Shown here: positions 7,020 through 13,842 of the stretch, one piece after another
How positions within the stretch are numbered: position 1 is the stretch's first letter
Layout: the number at the start of each line of letters is the position of its first letter
Origin: Oscillospiraceae bacterium
GTDB lineage: Bacteria > Bacillota > Clostridia > Oscillospirales > Oscillospiraceae
Length of the DNA: 29,288 nt
Assembly: GCA_017420125.1 (NCBI GenBank)
Contig: JAFOJR010000100.1
Location: 1 to 29,288 of the forward strand
Reading direction: 5' to 3'
Notes under the pieces: model-generated
Database searches by the model: none
Told to the model about the DNA's origin: nothing
Seen by the model: only the letters and a program-made list of their open reading frames with translations
Made by a program: the position numbers and the translations under genes

Positions 7020-7213
7020 TTGCTCTTATTTATCCGTTATGATACAATCATCCCCAATAGGGATGTACGATGAAACTGTAAAAACCAGAATCAGTTTCAA
7101 GTATCATAATACCCTCCCAACTTCATATTCATCAAAACTCTGTAAACAGAACAACACGAGACATTTAGGGCTGCCTTTCTCCCCCGATTGGCAGTCCTTT
7201 GTCTGTTATTTTC
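7020..7213 (+). ncRNA. Candidate small RNA transcription unit between the ATPase gene and spmA
   Basis: TTGCTC (7020-7025), 17 nt, TACAAT (7043-7048) resembles a sigma-A promoter (3/6 and 5/6). An intrinsic terminator follows: GGGCTGCC (7168-7175) and GGCAGTCC (7190-7197) then TTTGTCTGTTATTTT. Between them lie two hairpins, CATCCC/GGGATG near 7049-7065 and GAAACTG/CAGTTTC further on. The implied transcript is about 150 nt. No convincing ORF is present, and I do not recognise an RNA family (not SRP RNA; no known riboswitch core seen). The rest of the 380-nt gap shows nothing I can name, apart from the ATPase promoter at its left end and the spmA ribosome binding site at its right end. Confidence 0.35.
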
Positions 7214-7316
7214 CCCCTCCGTATGGTTTCGCTCTTTGTGTGAGCGCCCAGATTTTCGTCATGGAAAAGCCTTCCCGCGTATATAAATAGAAAAACAGAC
7301 CATATCGGAGGGGGAG

Positions 7317-7913
7317 ATGTTTTATATGGCAATGTCTTTCATCTGGGTTTTTATGATTTTGCTTTCTGTTGGTTCCAGTTTCTTTTTCGGCACGGGTGAG
7401 CAGGTCTCAAAGGCTGCATTGGAGGGCGCGGCAGAAGCAGTTCAGCTCTGCCTCTCCATGGCGGGAATTCTCTGCCTGTGGAGCGGCATTATGGAAGTGA
7501 TGCGGCGGTCCGGACTTATGGGGACTCTGTCTCGGATTCTGCGTCCGATTTTGGCGTTGCTCTATCCTCAGTTTAAGCATGACAACAGCGTTATGGAACC
7601 ACTTTCCGCCAATGTGTCTGCCAATTTGCTGGGCTTGGGAAATGCCGCTACCCCCATGGGAATTCAGGCTGCAACACAGATGAATCGTACCTGCCCCGGC
7701 GTGGCCACAGACCCACTTTGCATGTTGGTGGTGTGCAACACTGCCTCAATCCAACTGATTCCCGCTACCATTGCCGGTGTTCGGGCTGCCGCAGGCGCTG
7801 CCGCTCCTTTTGACATCCTTCCGGCAGTGTGGCTGGCCTCCGTCTGCTCTGTTTTGGCCGGCATTTCTGCGGCAAAGCTGTTTCAGCATATCTGGAGGGA
7901 CAGCCTGCAATGA
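7317..7913 (+). CDS. spmA: Spore maturation protein A, nucleoside recognition (Gate) domain membrane protein
   Basis: Integral membrane protein of 198 residues, the size of Bacillus subtilis SpmA, which with SpmB is needed for full dehydration of the spore core. Hydrophobic helices alternate with short loops. The family signature is seen in EGAAEAVQLCLSMAGILCLW near residues 37-56, GLMGTLSRILRPIL, and NVSANLLGLGNAATPMGI near 98-115, the Gate-domain core. GGAGGGGGAG stands just before the ATG at 7317; a second in-frame ATG nine nt later could also serve. Its TGA overlaps the spmB ATG, so the two are translationally coupled. No dacB neighbour as in Bacillus. No sigma-E promoter could be identified with confidence. 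Confidence 0.93.
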   Translation: MFYMAMSFIWVFMILLSVGSSFFFGTGEQVSKAALEGAAEAVQLCLSMAGILCLWSGIMEVMRRSGLMGTLSRILRPILALLYPQFKHDNSVMEPLSANVSANLLGLGNAATPMGIQAATQMNRTCPGVATDPLCMLVVCNTASIQLIPATIAGVRAAAGAAAPFDILPAVWLASVCSVLAGISAAKLFQHIWRDSLQ

Positions 7914-8437
7914 ACCTGCTGTTTTCTATGCTGGTTCCGCTGATCCTGGCTTTGGTGGCTCTGTTTGGCTTTCTCCGTAAAACGGATGTTTACGCTGCTT
8001 TCTCCGTCGGCGCAAAAGACGGGCTGCATCTGTTGACGCGGATTTTCCCTGCCCTGGTGGGACTGCTCACCGCCGTGTATATGCTGCGGGCTTCCGGACT
8101 GCTGACTCATTTGGAGCAGATTCTTGCTCCCGCCTTGTCTTTTTTGGGAATTCCACCGGAAACCGTGGCACTGATGCTGGTGCGCCCTGTATCCGGCAGC
8201 GGCGCCCTGGGCGTAGGCGCAGAATTAATTTCCACCTATGGCCCGGACTCCATCATTGGCCGCACAGCAGCTGTGATGCTGGGCTCTACGGAAACCACTT
8301 TCTATACAATTACCATTTATTTTGGCGCAGCGGGCATTTCCAAAACCCGTTACGCTATTCCCGCCGCGCTCTGCGCTGATTTTGCAGGTTTTTTGGCCGC
8401 CGCTTGGGCCGTTCGGCTGTTTTCTGCTCTCTCTTAA
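7910..8437 (+). CDS. spmB: Spore maturation protein B, nucleoside recognition (Gate) domain membrane protein
   Basis: Membrane protein of 175 residues and partner of SpmA in spore core maturation. Residues 1-20 form a hydrophobic helix; then come the conserved GAKDGLHLLTRIFPALVGLLTAVYMLRASG and, later, RPVSGSGALGVGAELISTYGPDSIIGR and GSTETTFYTITIYFG, all SpmB hallmarks. The start is the ATG at 7910, which overlaps the spmA stop (ATGA) and has GGAGGG at 7894-7899. The frame is open for 27 more codons upstream, but these lie in spmA and lack family similarity. A bidirectional terminator follows. Confidence 0.94.
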   Translation: MNLLFSMLVPLILALVALFGFLRKTDVYAAFSVGAKDGLHLLTRIFPALVGLLTAVYMLRASGLLTHLEQILAPALSFLGIPPETVALMLVRPVSGSGALGVGAELISTYGPDSIIGRTAAVMLGSTETTFYTITIYFGAAGISKTRYAIPAALCADFAGFLAAAWAVRLFSALS

Positions 8438-8466
8438 TTCATACAGTGCATCAAATCTCCTCGCAG

Positions 8467-8503
8467 AAAAACCCTCTTCTGCCAATGGCAGAAGAGGGTT
8501 TTT
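8467..8503. terminator. Bidirectional terminator between spmB and the YbaK gene
   Basis: AAAAACCCTCTTCTGCC (8467-8483) and GGCAGAAGAGGGTTTTT (8487-8503) are perfectly complementary around a 3-nt loop. Each strand ends in a T run, so the hairpin can end both converging transcripts. It touches the stop codon of the minus-strand gene. Confidence 0.92.
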
Positions 8504-8988
8504 TAAACCGTCAGCGGCGCAAAGGCCCCTTTGGTCACACGGACTAAATCCTGCGGTGCTAAGTCAATTTGATATCCGATTTTCCCTGCGCTGACAATAA
8601 TATTCTCTTGTTCTGCAGCTGTTTCATCAAAAAAAGTAGGGAACGATTTCTTCATCCCCACAGGAGAACAGCCGCCCCGCACATAACCGGTCACACGATT
8701 AATTTCCGCTACGGGAATCATTTCTACAGACTTGACTTTTGCGGCCTTTGCAGCTTTTTTCAAATCCAGCGTCTGGCAGACCGGGATCACAAAAACGTAA
8801 TACTGCCGGTCTGCTCCTTTGGTCACCAGCGTTTTAAACACTGTACGAACATCTTGGCCCAGAAGCGCTGCCACTGTTTCGCCGTCCACTGCCTCTTTGC
8901 CATGAGGATATGTATGAGCCTGATAAGGAATTTTTTCTTTTTCCAATATCCGCATTACATTTGTTTTAACCTCTGCCACTGGAGACAC
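8503..8988 (-). CDS. ybaK: YbaK/EbsC-type aminoacyl-tRNA deacylase (Cys-tRNA(Pro) deacylase-like)
   Basis: Soluble trans-editing enzyme of the YbaK/ProX superfamily, 161 residues; E. coli YbaK hydrolyses Cys-tRNA(Pro) mischarged by ProRS. Recognisable blocks: KTNVMRILEKEKIPYQAHTY at the N-terminus, GQDVRTVFKTLVTKG around residues 44-58 containing the conserved catalytic-site Lys, FVIPVCQTLDLKKAAKA, and the C-terminal GYVRGGCSPVGMKK with the conserved Gly-Gly-x-SP-x-G motif. GTG at 8988 is chosen because AAGGA stands 6 nt upstream; it overlaps the 3' end of tex by 23 nt, so the two are probably co-transcribed. The exact tRNA substrate is not determined by sequence. Confidence 0.9.
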   Translation of the reverse strand: MSPVAEVKTNVMRILEKEKIPYQAHTYPHGKEAVDGETVAALLGQDVRTVFKTLVTKGADRQYYVFVIPVCQTLDLKKAAKAAKVKSVEMIPVAEINRVTGYVRGGCSPVGMKKSFPTFFDETAAEQENIIVSAGKIGYQIDLAPQDLVRVTKGAFAPLTV

Positions 8989-11164
8989 CTTCTTCCTTGT
9001 CCCGTCTGTCCTGCGCTGCTTGCTTTATGGAGAGGGACAGCCGGTTCTTTTCCAAGTCTACCGCCAGCACCACCACATCCACAATTTCTCCCACCGAAAC
9101 CGCTTCCGACGGGTGGCGAACAAACCGGGTGGACAGTTCTGAAATATGCACCAATCCGTCCTGGTGCACACCCACGTCCACAAAAGCACCGAAATCCACT
9201 ACATTTCGCACAGTGCCTTTCATCTGCATCCCCGGCTTTAGATGCTTCATTTCCATCACATCGCTGCGCAGCATCGGCGGTGGGAGCTCATCCCGCGGGT
9301 CCCGCCCCGGTTTTGTCAGCTCCACGGCAATATCCCGCAGCGTGGGAACGCCTACTCCGCATTGGGCAGCAGTTTTCTCTGTTCCCAAAGTCTCCATCCT
9401 CGTCTGCAGGTCGCTGCATCGGCCAGCTTTTACATCCTCCAGGCCATACCCGCAAAGGGCCAGCAGGCGTTCTGCTACTTCATATGATTCCGGATGAACA
9501 CCGGTGTGATCCAAAATCTGATTGCTTTCCATAACCCGCAAAAAGCCGGCACACTGCAAAAACGCCTTTGGTCCCAGCTTCGGCACTTTTAAGAGCTGCT
9601 TCCGATTGGAAAAAGCTCCGTTTTCTTCCCGATAGGCCACAATGTTTTTGGCAGTTGCGGTTGTCAGCCCCGCAACATGCCGCAGCAGAGACTGAGATGC
9701 AGTATTTAAATCCACACCTACCTGATTGACACAGCTCTCCACCACGCCGTTCAGTGTTTCGTCCAGCTGTTTCTGGGGTAAATCATGTTGATACTGCCCT
9801 ACACCAATGGCTTTGGGATCGATTTTTACCAATTCTGCCAGAGGGTCCTGCAATCGCCGGGCAATTGATACAGCACTGCGCAGCGAAACGTCATAATCCG
9901 GGAACTCTTCTGCTGCCAGCTTGGAAGCGGAATAAACCGAAGCGCCGGCTTCGCTGACCACCATGTATGACACCGGCTGGTTCAATTCCTTCAGCAAATC
10001 GGCCACAAAACGTTCCGACTCCTTGGAGGCCGTCCCGTTGCCAATGGCAATCACCTCCACTCGGTGGTTCTCGATCAAGTACTTTGTTTTTTTCGCTGCT
10101 TCCTGAATCTTGTTGTGCGGCGGTGTGGGATAGATAACGTCTGTAGCCAGGACTTTCCCTGTTTCGTCTACAACTGCCAGCTTACATCCGGTGCGGTATG
10201 CCGGGTCCAGTCCTAAGGCACGTTTTCCTTTCACCGGCGGCTGCATCAGCAGGGGCTTTAAATTCAGCGCAAACACGTGAATAGCACCTTCACTGGCCTG
10301 CTCTGTTAACAGATTGCGGATTTCCCGTTCCAAAGACGGAAACATCAAACGGCTCCAGGCATCTTCTGCCGCAGCCTTGACCAGATCAGCGCCAAAGCCG
10401 CCTGGTTTTCCTATCCGTTGCCAGATTAAATGGCGGGCCTGCTCTTCCTCCACAGAAAGGCTGCATTTTAAAAACCCTTCTCGTTCTCCTCGGTTGATGG
10501 CTAAAATCTGATGACCCTGCAATTTGGAAACCGACTGTTGAAAATCATAATACAACCGATAAACAGAATCCTCTTCTCCGGTTGCTTTGGAGAGCAGCAT
10601 ACCTCGTGTCCACAAAAAAGCACGAAGCAGCTTTCGAATGGCCGCATCTTCCGAAATCCATTCTGCCATAATATCCGATGCGCCGGCCAGAGCCGCCTGT
10701 GCGTCCGGCACTTCCAATGCCTCGTCCACAAATTCCGAGGCGGCAGCAAGAGGCGTTCCCGTCTCTTTCCCCTGAGCAAAGATGCGCCGGGCCAACGGTT
10801 CCAGCCCCCGTTCCCTGGCAATGGACGCCCGGGTACGCCGTTTCTGCTTATACGGACGGTATAAATCTTCCACTTCGGCCAAAGTGGCCGCTTTTTCAAT
10901 GGCTTGGGCCAATTCTTCCGTCAGCTTGCCCTGCCCCTCAATGGCAGTTTTTACTTCTTCCCGCCGTGCCTGCAAATTACGCAGATAGCCCAGCCGTTCC
11001 ACCAGCGTCCGGATGGTCTGATCATCCATGGCGCCGTGAAGTTCTTTCCGATAACGGGCAATGAAGGGAATCGTATTCCCTTCATCAATCAGTTGTATTA
11101 CGTTTTTAACATGTTCCGGCTTTTGCCCCAGTTCCGCTGCCAAAACAGCAACCAAGTGTTCCAT
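8966..11164 (-). CDS. tex: Tex family RNA-binding transcription accessory protein
   Basis: Large cytosolic nucleic acid-binding protein, 732 residues, as in other Tex/YqgF-HhH-S1 proteins. In order: N-terminal helical Tex domain with TIPFIARYRKELHGAMDD; the EDLYRPYKQKRRTRA block; an RNase H-like YqgF domain around LGLDPAYRTGCKLAVVD; helix-hairpin-helix repeats (YQHDLPQKQL, GVDLNTASQSLLRHVAGL, KVPKLGPKAFLQCAGFLR); and a C-terminal S1 domain from about GMQMKGTVRNVVDFGAFVD to LSLSIK. The frame extends to a GTG at 11209 without a ribosome binding site; the ATG at 11164 has AAGGG 7 nt upstream and gives the usual N-terminus, so it is chosen. It lies 37 nt after the 135-residue hypothetical and overlaps the YbaK gene. 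Confidence 0.95.
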   Translation of the reverse strand: MEHLVAVLAAELGQKPEHVKNVIQLIDEGNTIPFIARYRKELHGAMDDQTIRTLVERLGYLRNLQARREEVKTAIEGQGKLTEELAQAIEKAATLAEVEDLYRPYKQKRRTRASIARERGLEPLARRIFAQGKETGTPLAAASEFVDEALEVPDAQAALAGASDIMAEWISEDAAIRKLLRAFLWTRGMLLSKATGEEDSVYRLYYDFQQSVSKLQGHQILAINRGEREGFLKCSLSVEEEQARHLIWQRIGKPGGFGADLVKAAAEDAWSRLMFPSLEREIRNLLTEQASEGAIHVFALNLKPLLMQPPVKGKRALGLDPAYRTGCKLAVVDETGKVLATDVIYPTPPHNKIQEAAKKTKYLIENHRVEVIAIGNGTASKESERFVADLLKELNQPVSYMVVSEAGASVYSASKLAAEEFPDYDVSLRSAVSIARRLQDPLAELVKIDPKAIGVGQYQHDLPQKQLDETLNGVVESCVNQVGVDLNTASQSLLRHVAGLTTATAKNIVAYREENGAFSNRKQLLKVPKLGPKAFLQCAGFLRVMESNQILDHTGVHPESYEVAERLLALCGYGLEDVKAGRCSDLQTRMETLGTEKTAAQCGVGVPTLRDIAVELTKPGRDPRDELPPPMLRSDVMEMKHLKPGMQMKGTVRNVVDFGAFVDVGVHQDGLVHISELSTRFVRHPSEAVSVGEIVDVVVLAVDLEKNRLSLSIKQAAQDRRDKEEGVSSGRG

Positions 11165-11201
11165 TCTATATCCCTTTCCCTGCACCGTTTTCCGTATGTG
11201 C

Positions 11202-11609
11202 TCATTCACTAAAGGAAATATGGTCTATGCCGTGCTGTTCAAATTCCACAATGTAATCGTCAATCCGGCTGGCCAGTTCTTCCAGGCTGTTCGGATCGCT
11301 GGATTCTTCCAGCATGTCTCTCCGGGCCAGTTCCTCTGCCAGAATCTCAAAAAACGCTGTATTTTCATAATCCAAAATCGCTTCATGGATTCCGCCTTCT
11401 ACAAACGCCCGAGAAGGCACCACCTCTCTGCCACAGGTTTCCGACAGGATCGGCATCCCTTGGGCTGCAGCTTGAGCAAACAAAAGGCTTTCCACCTCAT
11501 CATAGTCCTGAAACCGGTCATTGCCTCGAATCGAATTTAAAATCCAGTTTCCAATATACACCATGTCCAAAAGCCGTCGATATTGTTTTTTCGTCAGTTT
11601 GAGCTCCAT
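11202..11609 (-). CDS. Conserved-looking hypothetical protein, 135 residues
   Basis: I do not recognise this family. The protein is soluble, strongly acidic and apparently mostly helical: a basic N-terminus (MELKLTKKQYRRLLDMVYIG) is followed by an acidic body rich in Glu and Asp, with EEL repeats near the C-terminus (EILAEELARRD, SLEELASRIDDYIVEFEQHG). There is no signal peptide or membrane segment and no cysteine or histidine cluster suggesting a metal site. A clear AGGAGG ribosome binding site precedes the ATG. It lies 69 nt after galU and 37 nt before tex, all in the same direction, so it is probably part of the galU-tex-ybaK transcript. Codon use resembles its neighbours, so it is a genuine gene. 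Confidence 0.85.
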   Translation of the reverse strand: MELKLTKKQYRRLLDMVYIGNWILNSIRGNDRFQDYDEVESLLFAQAAAQGMPILSETCGREVVPSRAFVEGGIHEAILDYENTAFFEILAEELARRDMLEESSDPNSLEELASRIDDYIVEFEQHGIDHISFSE

Positions 11610-11678
11610 TGCCGCCCTCCTTATGACCTATGATTCAATAAAAAATAAATGCTTTTTCTGCCATATTGATGCCCGTTT

Positions 11679-12548
11679 TTACTTTTGTCCAGCCCTTTCT
11701 TTCAGATAAGCTTCCAGCCAAGGACCGGTTTCCGGATCCCGGGCGGAAAACTCCAAAGTGGCTTCTAAAAATCCAATGGGATTCCCTGTATCATAGCGAC
11801 GCCCTTCAAAATCCACCGCTACCATAGGGGATCTGAGGCAAAGCTGCTGCAGTGCATCCGTCAGCTGAATTTCCCCACCGTACCCCGGTTTCAGATTCTC
11901 GATGATGTCAAACACATCCGGCGTCAAAACATATCGGCCCAAAATAGCATAATTGGAAAACGCCTGCCCCGGACCCGGCTTTTCGATCATATCGGTAGCA
12001 CGAAATACCTTTTCCTCCAGCGGCTCTACCTTTACAGAGGAATAGCGGGACAGCGCTTGATCCGAAACTTTCTGTACACCGAGGGCCGAAGCCTCATACC
12101 GTTCTGCCGCATCAATCAACTGGCGCAGCACCGGCGTCTCGGCCTGCATAATATCGTCTCCCAACAAAACAGCAAAAGGTTCATTCCCCACAAAACCTCG
12201 GGCCTTGCCCACGGCGTGGCCCAACCCTTTTGCTTCTTTTTGCCGAATAAAGTAAAAATTGGCCAAATCGGCAGGATTATGTACTTGTGCCAACTCTTTT
12301 GCTTTTCCCGAATTGGCCAGTTTCCCTTCCAGATCGGGGTGATAGTCGAAATAATCATCAATGGCTGATTTCCCGCGATTTGTAATGATTAAAATATCTT
12401 CAATCCCGGATGCCACTGCTTCTTCTATAATATATTGGAGTACCGGCTTGCCTGCCAGATACAGCAGTTCTTTCGGCACGCTTTTTGTCACTGGGAGCAT
12501 CCGTGTCCCCCAGCCGGCGGCAGGTATCACCGCTTTTTTTACTTTCAT
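11679..12548 (-). CDS. galU: UTP-glucose-1-phosphate uridylyltransferase
   Basis: Makes UDP-glucose from UTP and glucose 1-phosphate for envelope glycans. 289 residues, the normal size. The nucleotide-binding N-terminus is VKKAVIPAAGWGTRMLPVTKSVPKELL (residues 3-29) with the GxGTRxLP signature. Further on are KPVLQYIIEEAVASGI, IITNRGKSAIDDYFD, GLGHAVGKAR, PFAVLLGDDI with the metal-binding Asp pair, EKP, and the C-terminal PGYGGEIQLTDAL and GRRYDTGNPIGFLEA. GAGGAG lies 9 nt upstream of the ATG, inside the last codons of the small ORF at 12555-12791, only 6 nt past its stop. Common in Firmicutes; no unusual residues except Trp in place of the more usual Leu/Tyr in the G-x-G-T-R loop. Confidence 0.96.
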   Translation of the reverse strand: MKVKKAVIPAAGWGTRMLPVTKSVPKELLYLAGKPVLQYIIEEAVASGIEDILIITNRGKSAIDDYFDYHPDLEGKLANSGKAKELAQVHNPADLANFYFIRQKEAKGLGHAVGKARGFVGNEPFAVLLGDDIMQAETPVLRQLIDAAERYEASALGVQKVSDQALSRYSSVKVEPLEEKVFRATDMIEKPGPGQAFSNYAILGRYVLTPDVFDIIENLKPGYGGEIQLTDALQQLCLRSPMVAVDFEGRRYDTGNPIGFLEATLEFSARDPETGPWLEAYLKERAGQK

Positions 12549-12554
12549 TTTCGT

Positions 12555-12791
12555 TTACTCCTCTCCTGCACCGCTTTGCAGTTGGTCCATTTGGCGGAAT
12601 CTCTTCCGCGCCGATCCAAACATCGTTCGAAACTGCTGGGATATTGCCAGCTGCAGCAGCATCAAAAGCAACAGCAAGCCCAATACATAGCAGGCAAGCA
12701 CTTCACCCACTGTCACTTGGGGTCTGTTGAGCCTGAAAGCGGCCGTGAAATTCTCCGGTATGGTAACATGGGAAAGGACCACATCTATCAT
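12555..12791 (-). CDS. Small membrane protein, hypothetical (possibly 3' part of a frameshifted gene)
   Basis: 78 residues with one strongly hydrophobic segment (VGEVLACYVLGLLLLLMLLQLAI, about residues 28-50) followed by a basic stretch (RTMFGSARKRFRQ), giving a likely single-pass protein with the C-terminus inside. I do not recognise a family. The ATG overlaps the stop of the upstream ORF as TGATG, and its own stop is 6 nt before galU with the galU ribosome binding site inside its last codons. The reading frame stays open for another 40 or so codons upstream of the ATG and reads as plausible protein (GKKAAPLAPAGFNGLM), which suggests that this ORF and the one upstream may be a single gene broken by a frameshift. 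Confidence 0.45.
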   Translation of the reverse strand: MIDVVLSHVTIPENFTAAFRLNRPQVTVGEVLACYVLGLLLLLMLLQLAISQQFRTMFGSARKRFRQMDQLQSGAGEE

Positions 12792-13057
12792 CAGTCCGTT
12801 GAAACCCGCTGGTGCCAGTGGCGCCGCCTTTTTACCCGCAGCCGTGATGTGCAGAACGCCGCCAAAAACGCAACCAAAAATCCAAATACAATGTCTGAAA
12901 CGCCATATCTGCCGATCCCGTCGTCAAAATGCACTTCACAAACAATCTCCTGCGGCACACGGAAAATAAAGCGGAAGAACGCAGAACACTTCCGAAACAC
13001 GGCTGTGAAAGTGCGGTTCCTTCCCTTTGATCTCCCCTGCGGGATTCTGGTGCTCAT
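12791..13057 (-). CDS. Small ORF with one membrane segment, hypothetical (possibly 5' part of a frameshifted gene)
   Basis: 88 codons: a basic N-terminus, then a hydrophobic segment DIVFGFLVAFLAAF near residues 58-71, then a very basic tail. No recognisable family. The ATG at 13057 has no ribosome binding site and lies inside a TGGTAAAAT extended -10-like sequence (13061-13056), so either the promoter or this start is wrong; GTG codons further in are alternatives. It ends in a TGATG overlap with the next ORF. The last 20 codons look less natural than the competing frame, supporting a frameshift somewhere near 12820-12850. The remaining 145 nt up to the hsp20 stop hold only a hairpin. Confidence 0.3.
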   Translation of the reverse strand: MSTRIPQGRSKGRNRTFTAVFRKCSAFFRFIFRVPQEIVCEVHFDDGIGRYGVSDIVFGFLVAFLAAFCTSRLRVKRRRHWHQRVSTD

Positions 13058-13153
13058 TTTACCACGGTCATGCGGAAAAATCCACCCTTTCTTTTCTACT
13101 GTTCAAAATAGGAACAAGCCCTTTCTGAAATGCTTTTTCCTTTTCAAATACTT

Positions 13154-13193
13154 GCAAAGGCATGCCTTCCCAAATGGGCAGGCATGCCCTTGC
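13154..13193 (-). other. Strong hairpin after hsp20 (possible terminator)
   Basis: GCAAAGGCATGCC (13154-13166) and GGCATGCCCTTGC (13181-13193) pair with one or two mismatches, extended inside by CCC/GGG. Each arm contains the palindrome GGCATGCC. It begins 10 nt after the hsp20 stop but lacks a T-tract on either side, so it may act in transcript end protection rather than termination. Confidence 0.5.
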
Positions 13194-13202
13194 GCGGTTC
13201 AC

Positions 13203-13628
13203 CTACTGGACTTCAATCTGTCTTGCGGGGCTTTTGGGTTCTTCTGCGGTTTTTGGCAGCCGAACCTCCAAAATGCCGTTCTGATACAAGGCTGTAATCT
13301 GATCAGTGTTGATGCCATCTAAACTGAAACTGCGGGAAAAAGAACCACTTTTTCGTTCTCTGCGGATAAAATGCTTTCCTTTTTGTTCCTGCTCCACAGC
13401 ATGTTTTGCCTGGATGGTCAAGCATCCTTCTTCTACATGGAGTTGGATATCCTTCTTTTCAAAGCCCGGCAGCTCTGCCTGAAGCGCAAAAGAAGTTTCG
13501 TCCTCCATAACATCCGTCCGAAAGCGGGTAAATTCCTCCGTTAGCGTGCCCCACAAATTCTGCTCCATGCGGTCCAAATAGCGGAACAGGTTCTTTTCCT
13601 CCCGATCCACTGGGATCAGTCCATACAT
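13203..13628 (-). CDS. Hsp20/alpha-crystallin family small heat shock protein
   Basis: ATP-independent cytosolic chaperone that holds unfolding proteins, 141 residues. The N-terminal arm (MYGLIPVDREEKNLFRYLDRMEQNLW) precedes the alpha-crystallin domain, which starts near DETSFALQAELPGFEKKDIQLHVEEGCLTI (about residues 43-72), contains RRERKSGSFSRSFSLD, and closes with NGILEVRLPK, the conserved G-x-L x3 LPK element. A short C-terminal tail (RQIEVQ) holds an I-x-V oligomerisation motif. The frame continues upstream to 13688, but AGGAGG lies 7 nt before the ATG at 13628, which also gives the normal N-terminus. It is transcribed divergently from ksgA. Confidence 0.92.
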   Translation of the reverse strand: MYGLIPVDREEKNLFRYLDRMEQNLWGTLTEEFTRFRTDVMEDETSFALQAELPGFEKKDIQLHVEEGCLTIQAKHAVEQEQKGKHFIRRERKSGSFSRSFSLDGINTDQITALYQNGILEVRLPKTAEEPKSPARQIEVQ

Positions 13629-13655
13629 TCTGTTGCCTCCTCCTAACATTAAAGT

Positions 13656-13682
13656 AAAATGGAAATGATCATTCCCCATTTT
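13656..13682. promoter_or_regulatory. Imperfect 27-bp dyad in the hsp20 upstream region
   Basis: AATGATCATT is a perfect 10-bp palindrome, flanked by GGA/TCC-like and then AAAAT/ATTTT arms with one bulged base. It lies 28-54 nt upstream of the hsp20 start. It is not the CIRCE sequence of HrcA (TTAGCACTC-N9-GAGTGCTAA) and does not match the CtsR heptad repeat. It may be an operator or a leader stem-loop. Confidence 0.35.
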
Positions 13683-13801
13683 CATCATCTCCTGCTTCTC
13701 TCTTTTTTATGAATACCAAATTATACGAATGCTTTTTGGCATATTTTTTATAATCTCTTTCCATAATATTGAAAAAAGCGGTTCCTTTTCTCAAATTTTT
13801 T

Positions 13802-13809
13802 GGTATACT
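13802..13809 (+). promoter_or_regulatory. Extended -10 promoter element for ksgA
   Basis: TGGTATACT carries the TGn extension and a 5/6 match to TATAAT. No good -35 is seen 16-18 nt upstream, as is common with extended -10 promoters. The predicted transcript starts near 13815. Confidence 0.5.
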
Positions 13810-13842
13810 AACAATATGGAATACTATAAAGCGAGAAATACT

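Noticed and set aside
7039..7290. Small ORF of 83 codons before spmA
   Set aside because: The ATG overlaps the proposed -10 region, no ribosome binding site is present, and the frame runs through the intrinsic terminator hairpin.
12435..13322. Plus-strand open frame of 295 codons across galU, the small ORFs and hsp20
   Set aside because: Gln/His-rich translation typical of an antisense frame; it overlaps the firmly identified galU and hsp20 genes on the other strand.
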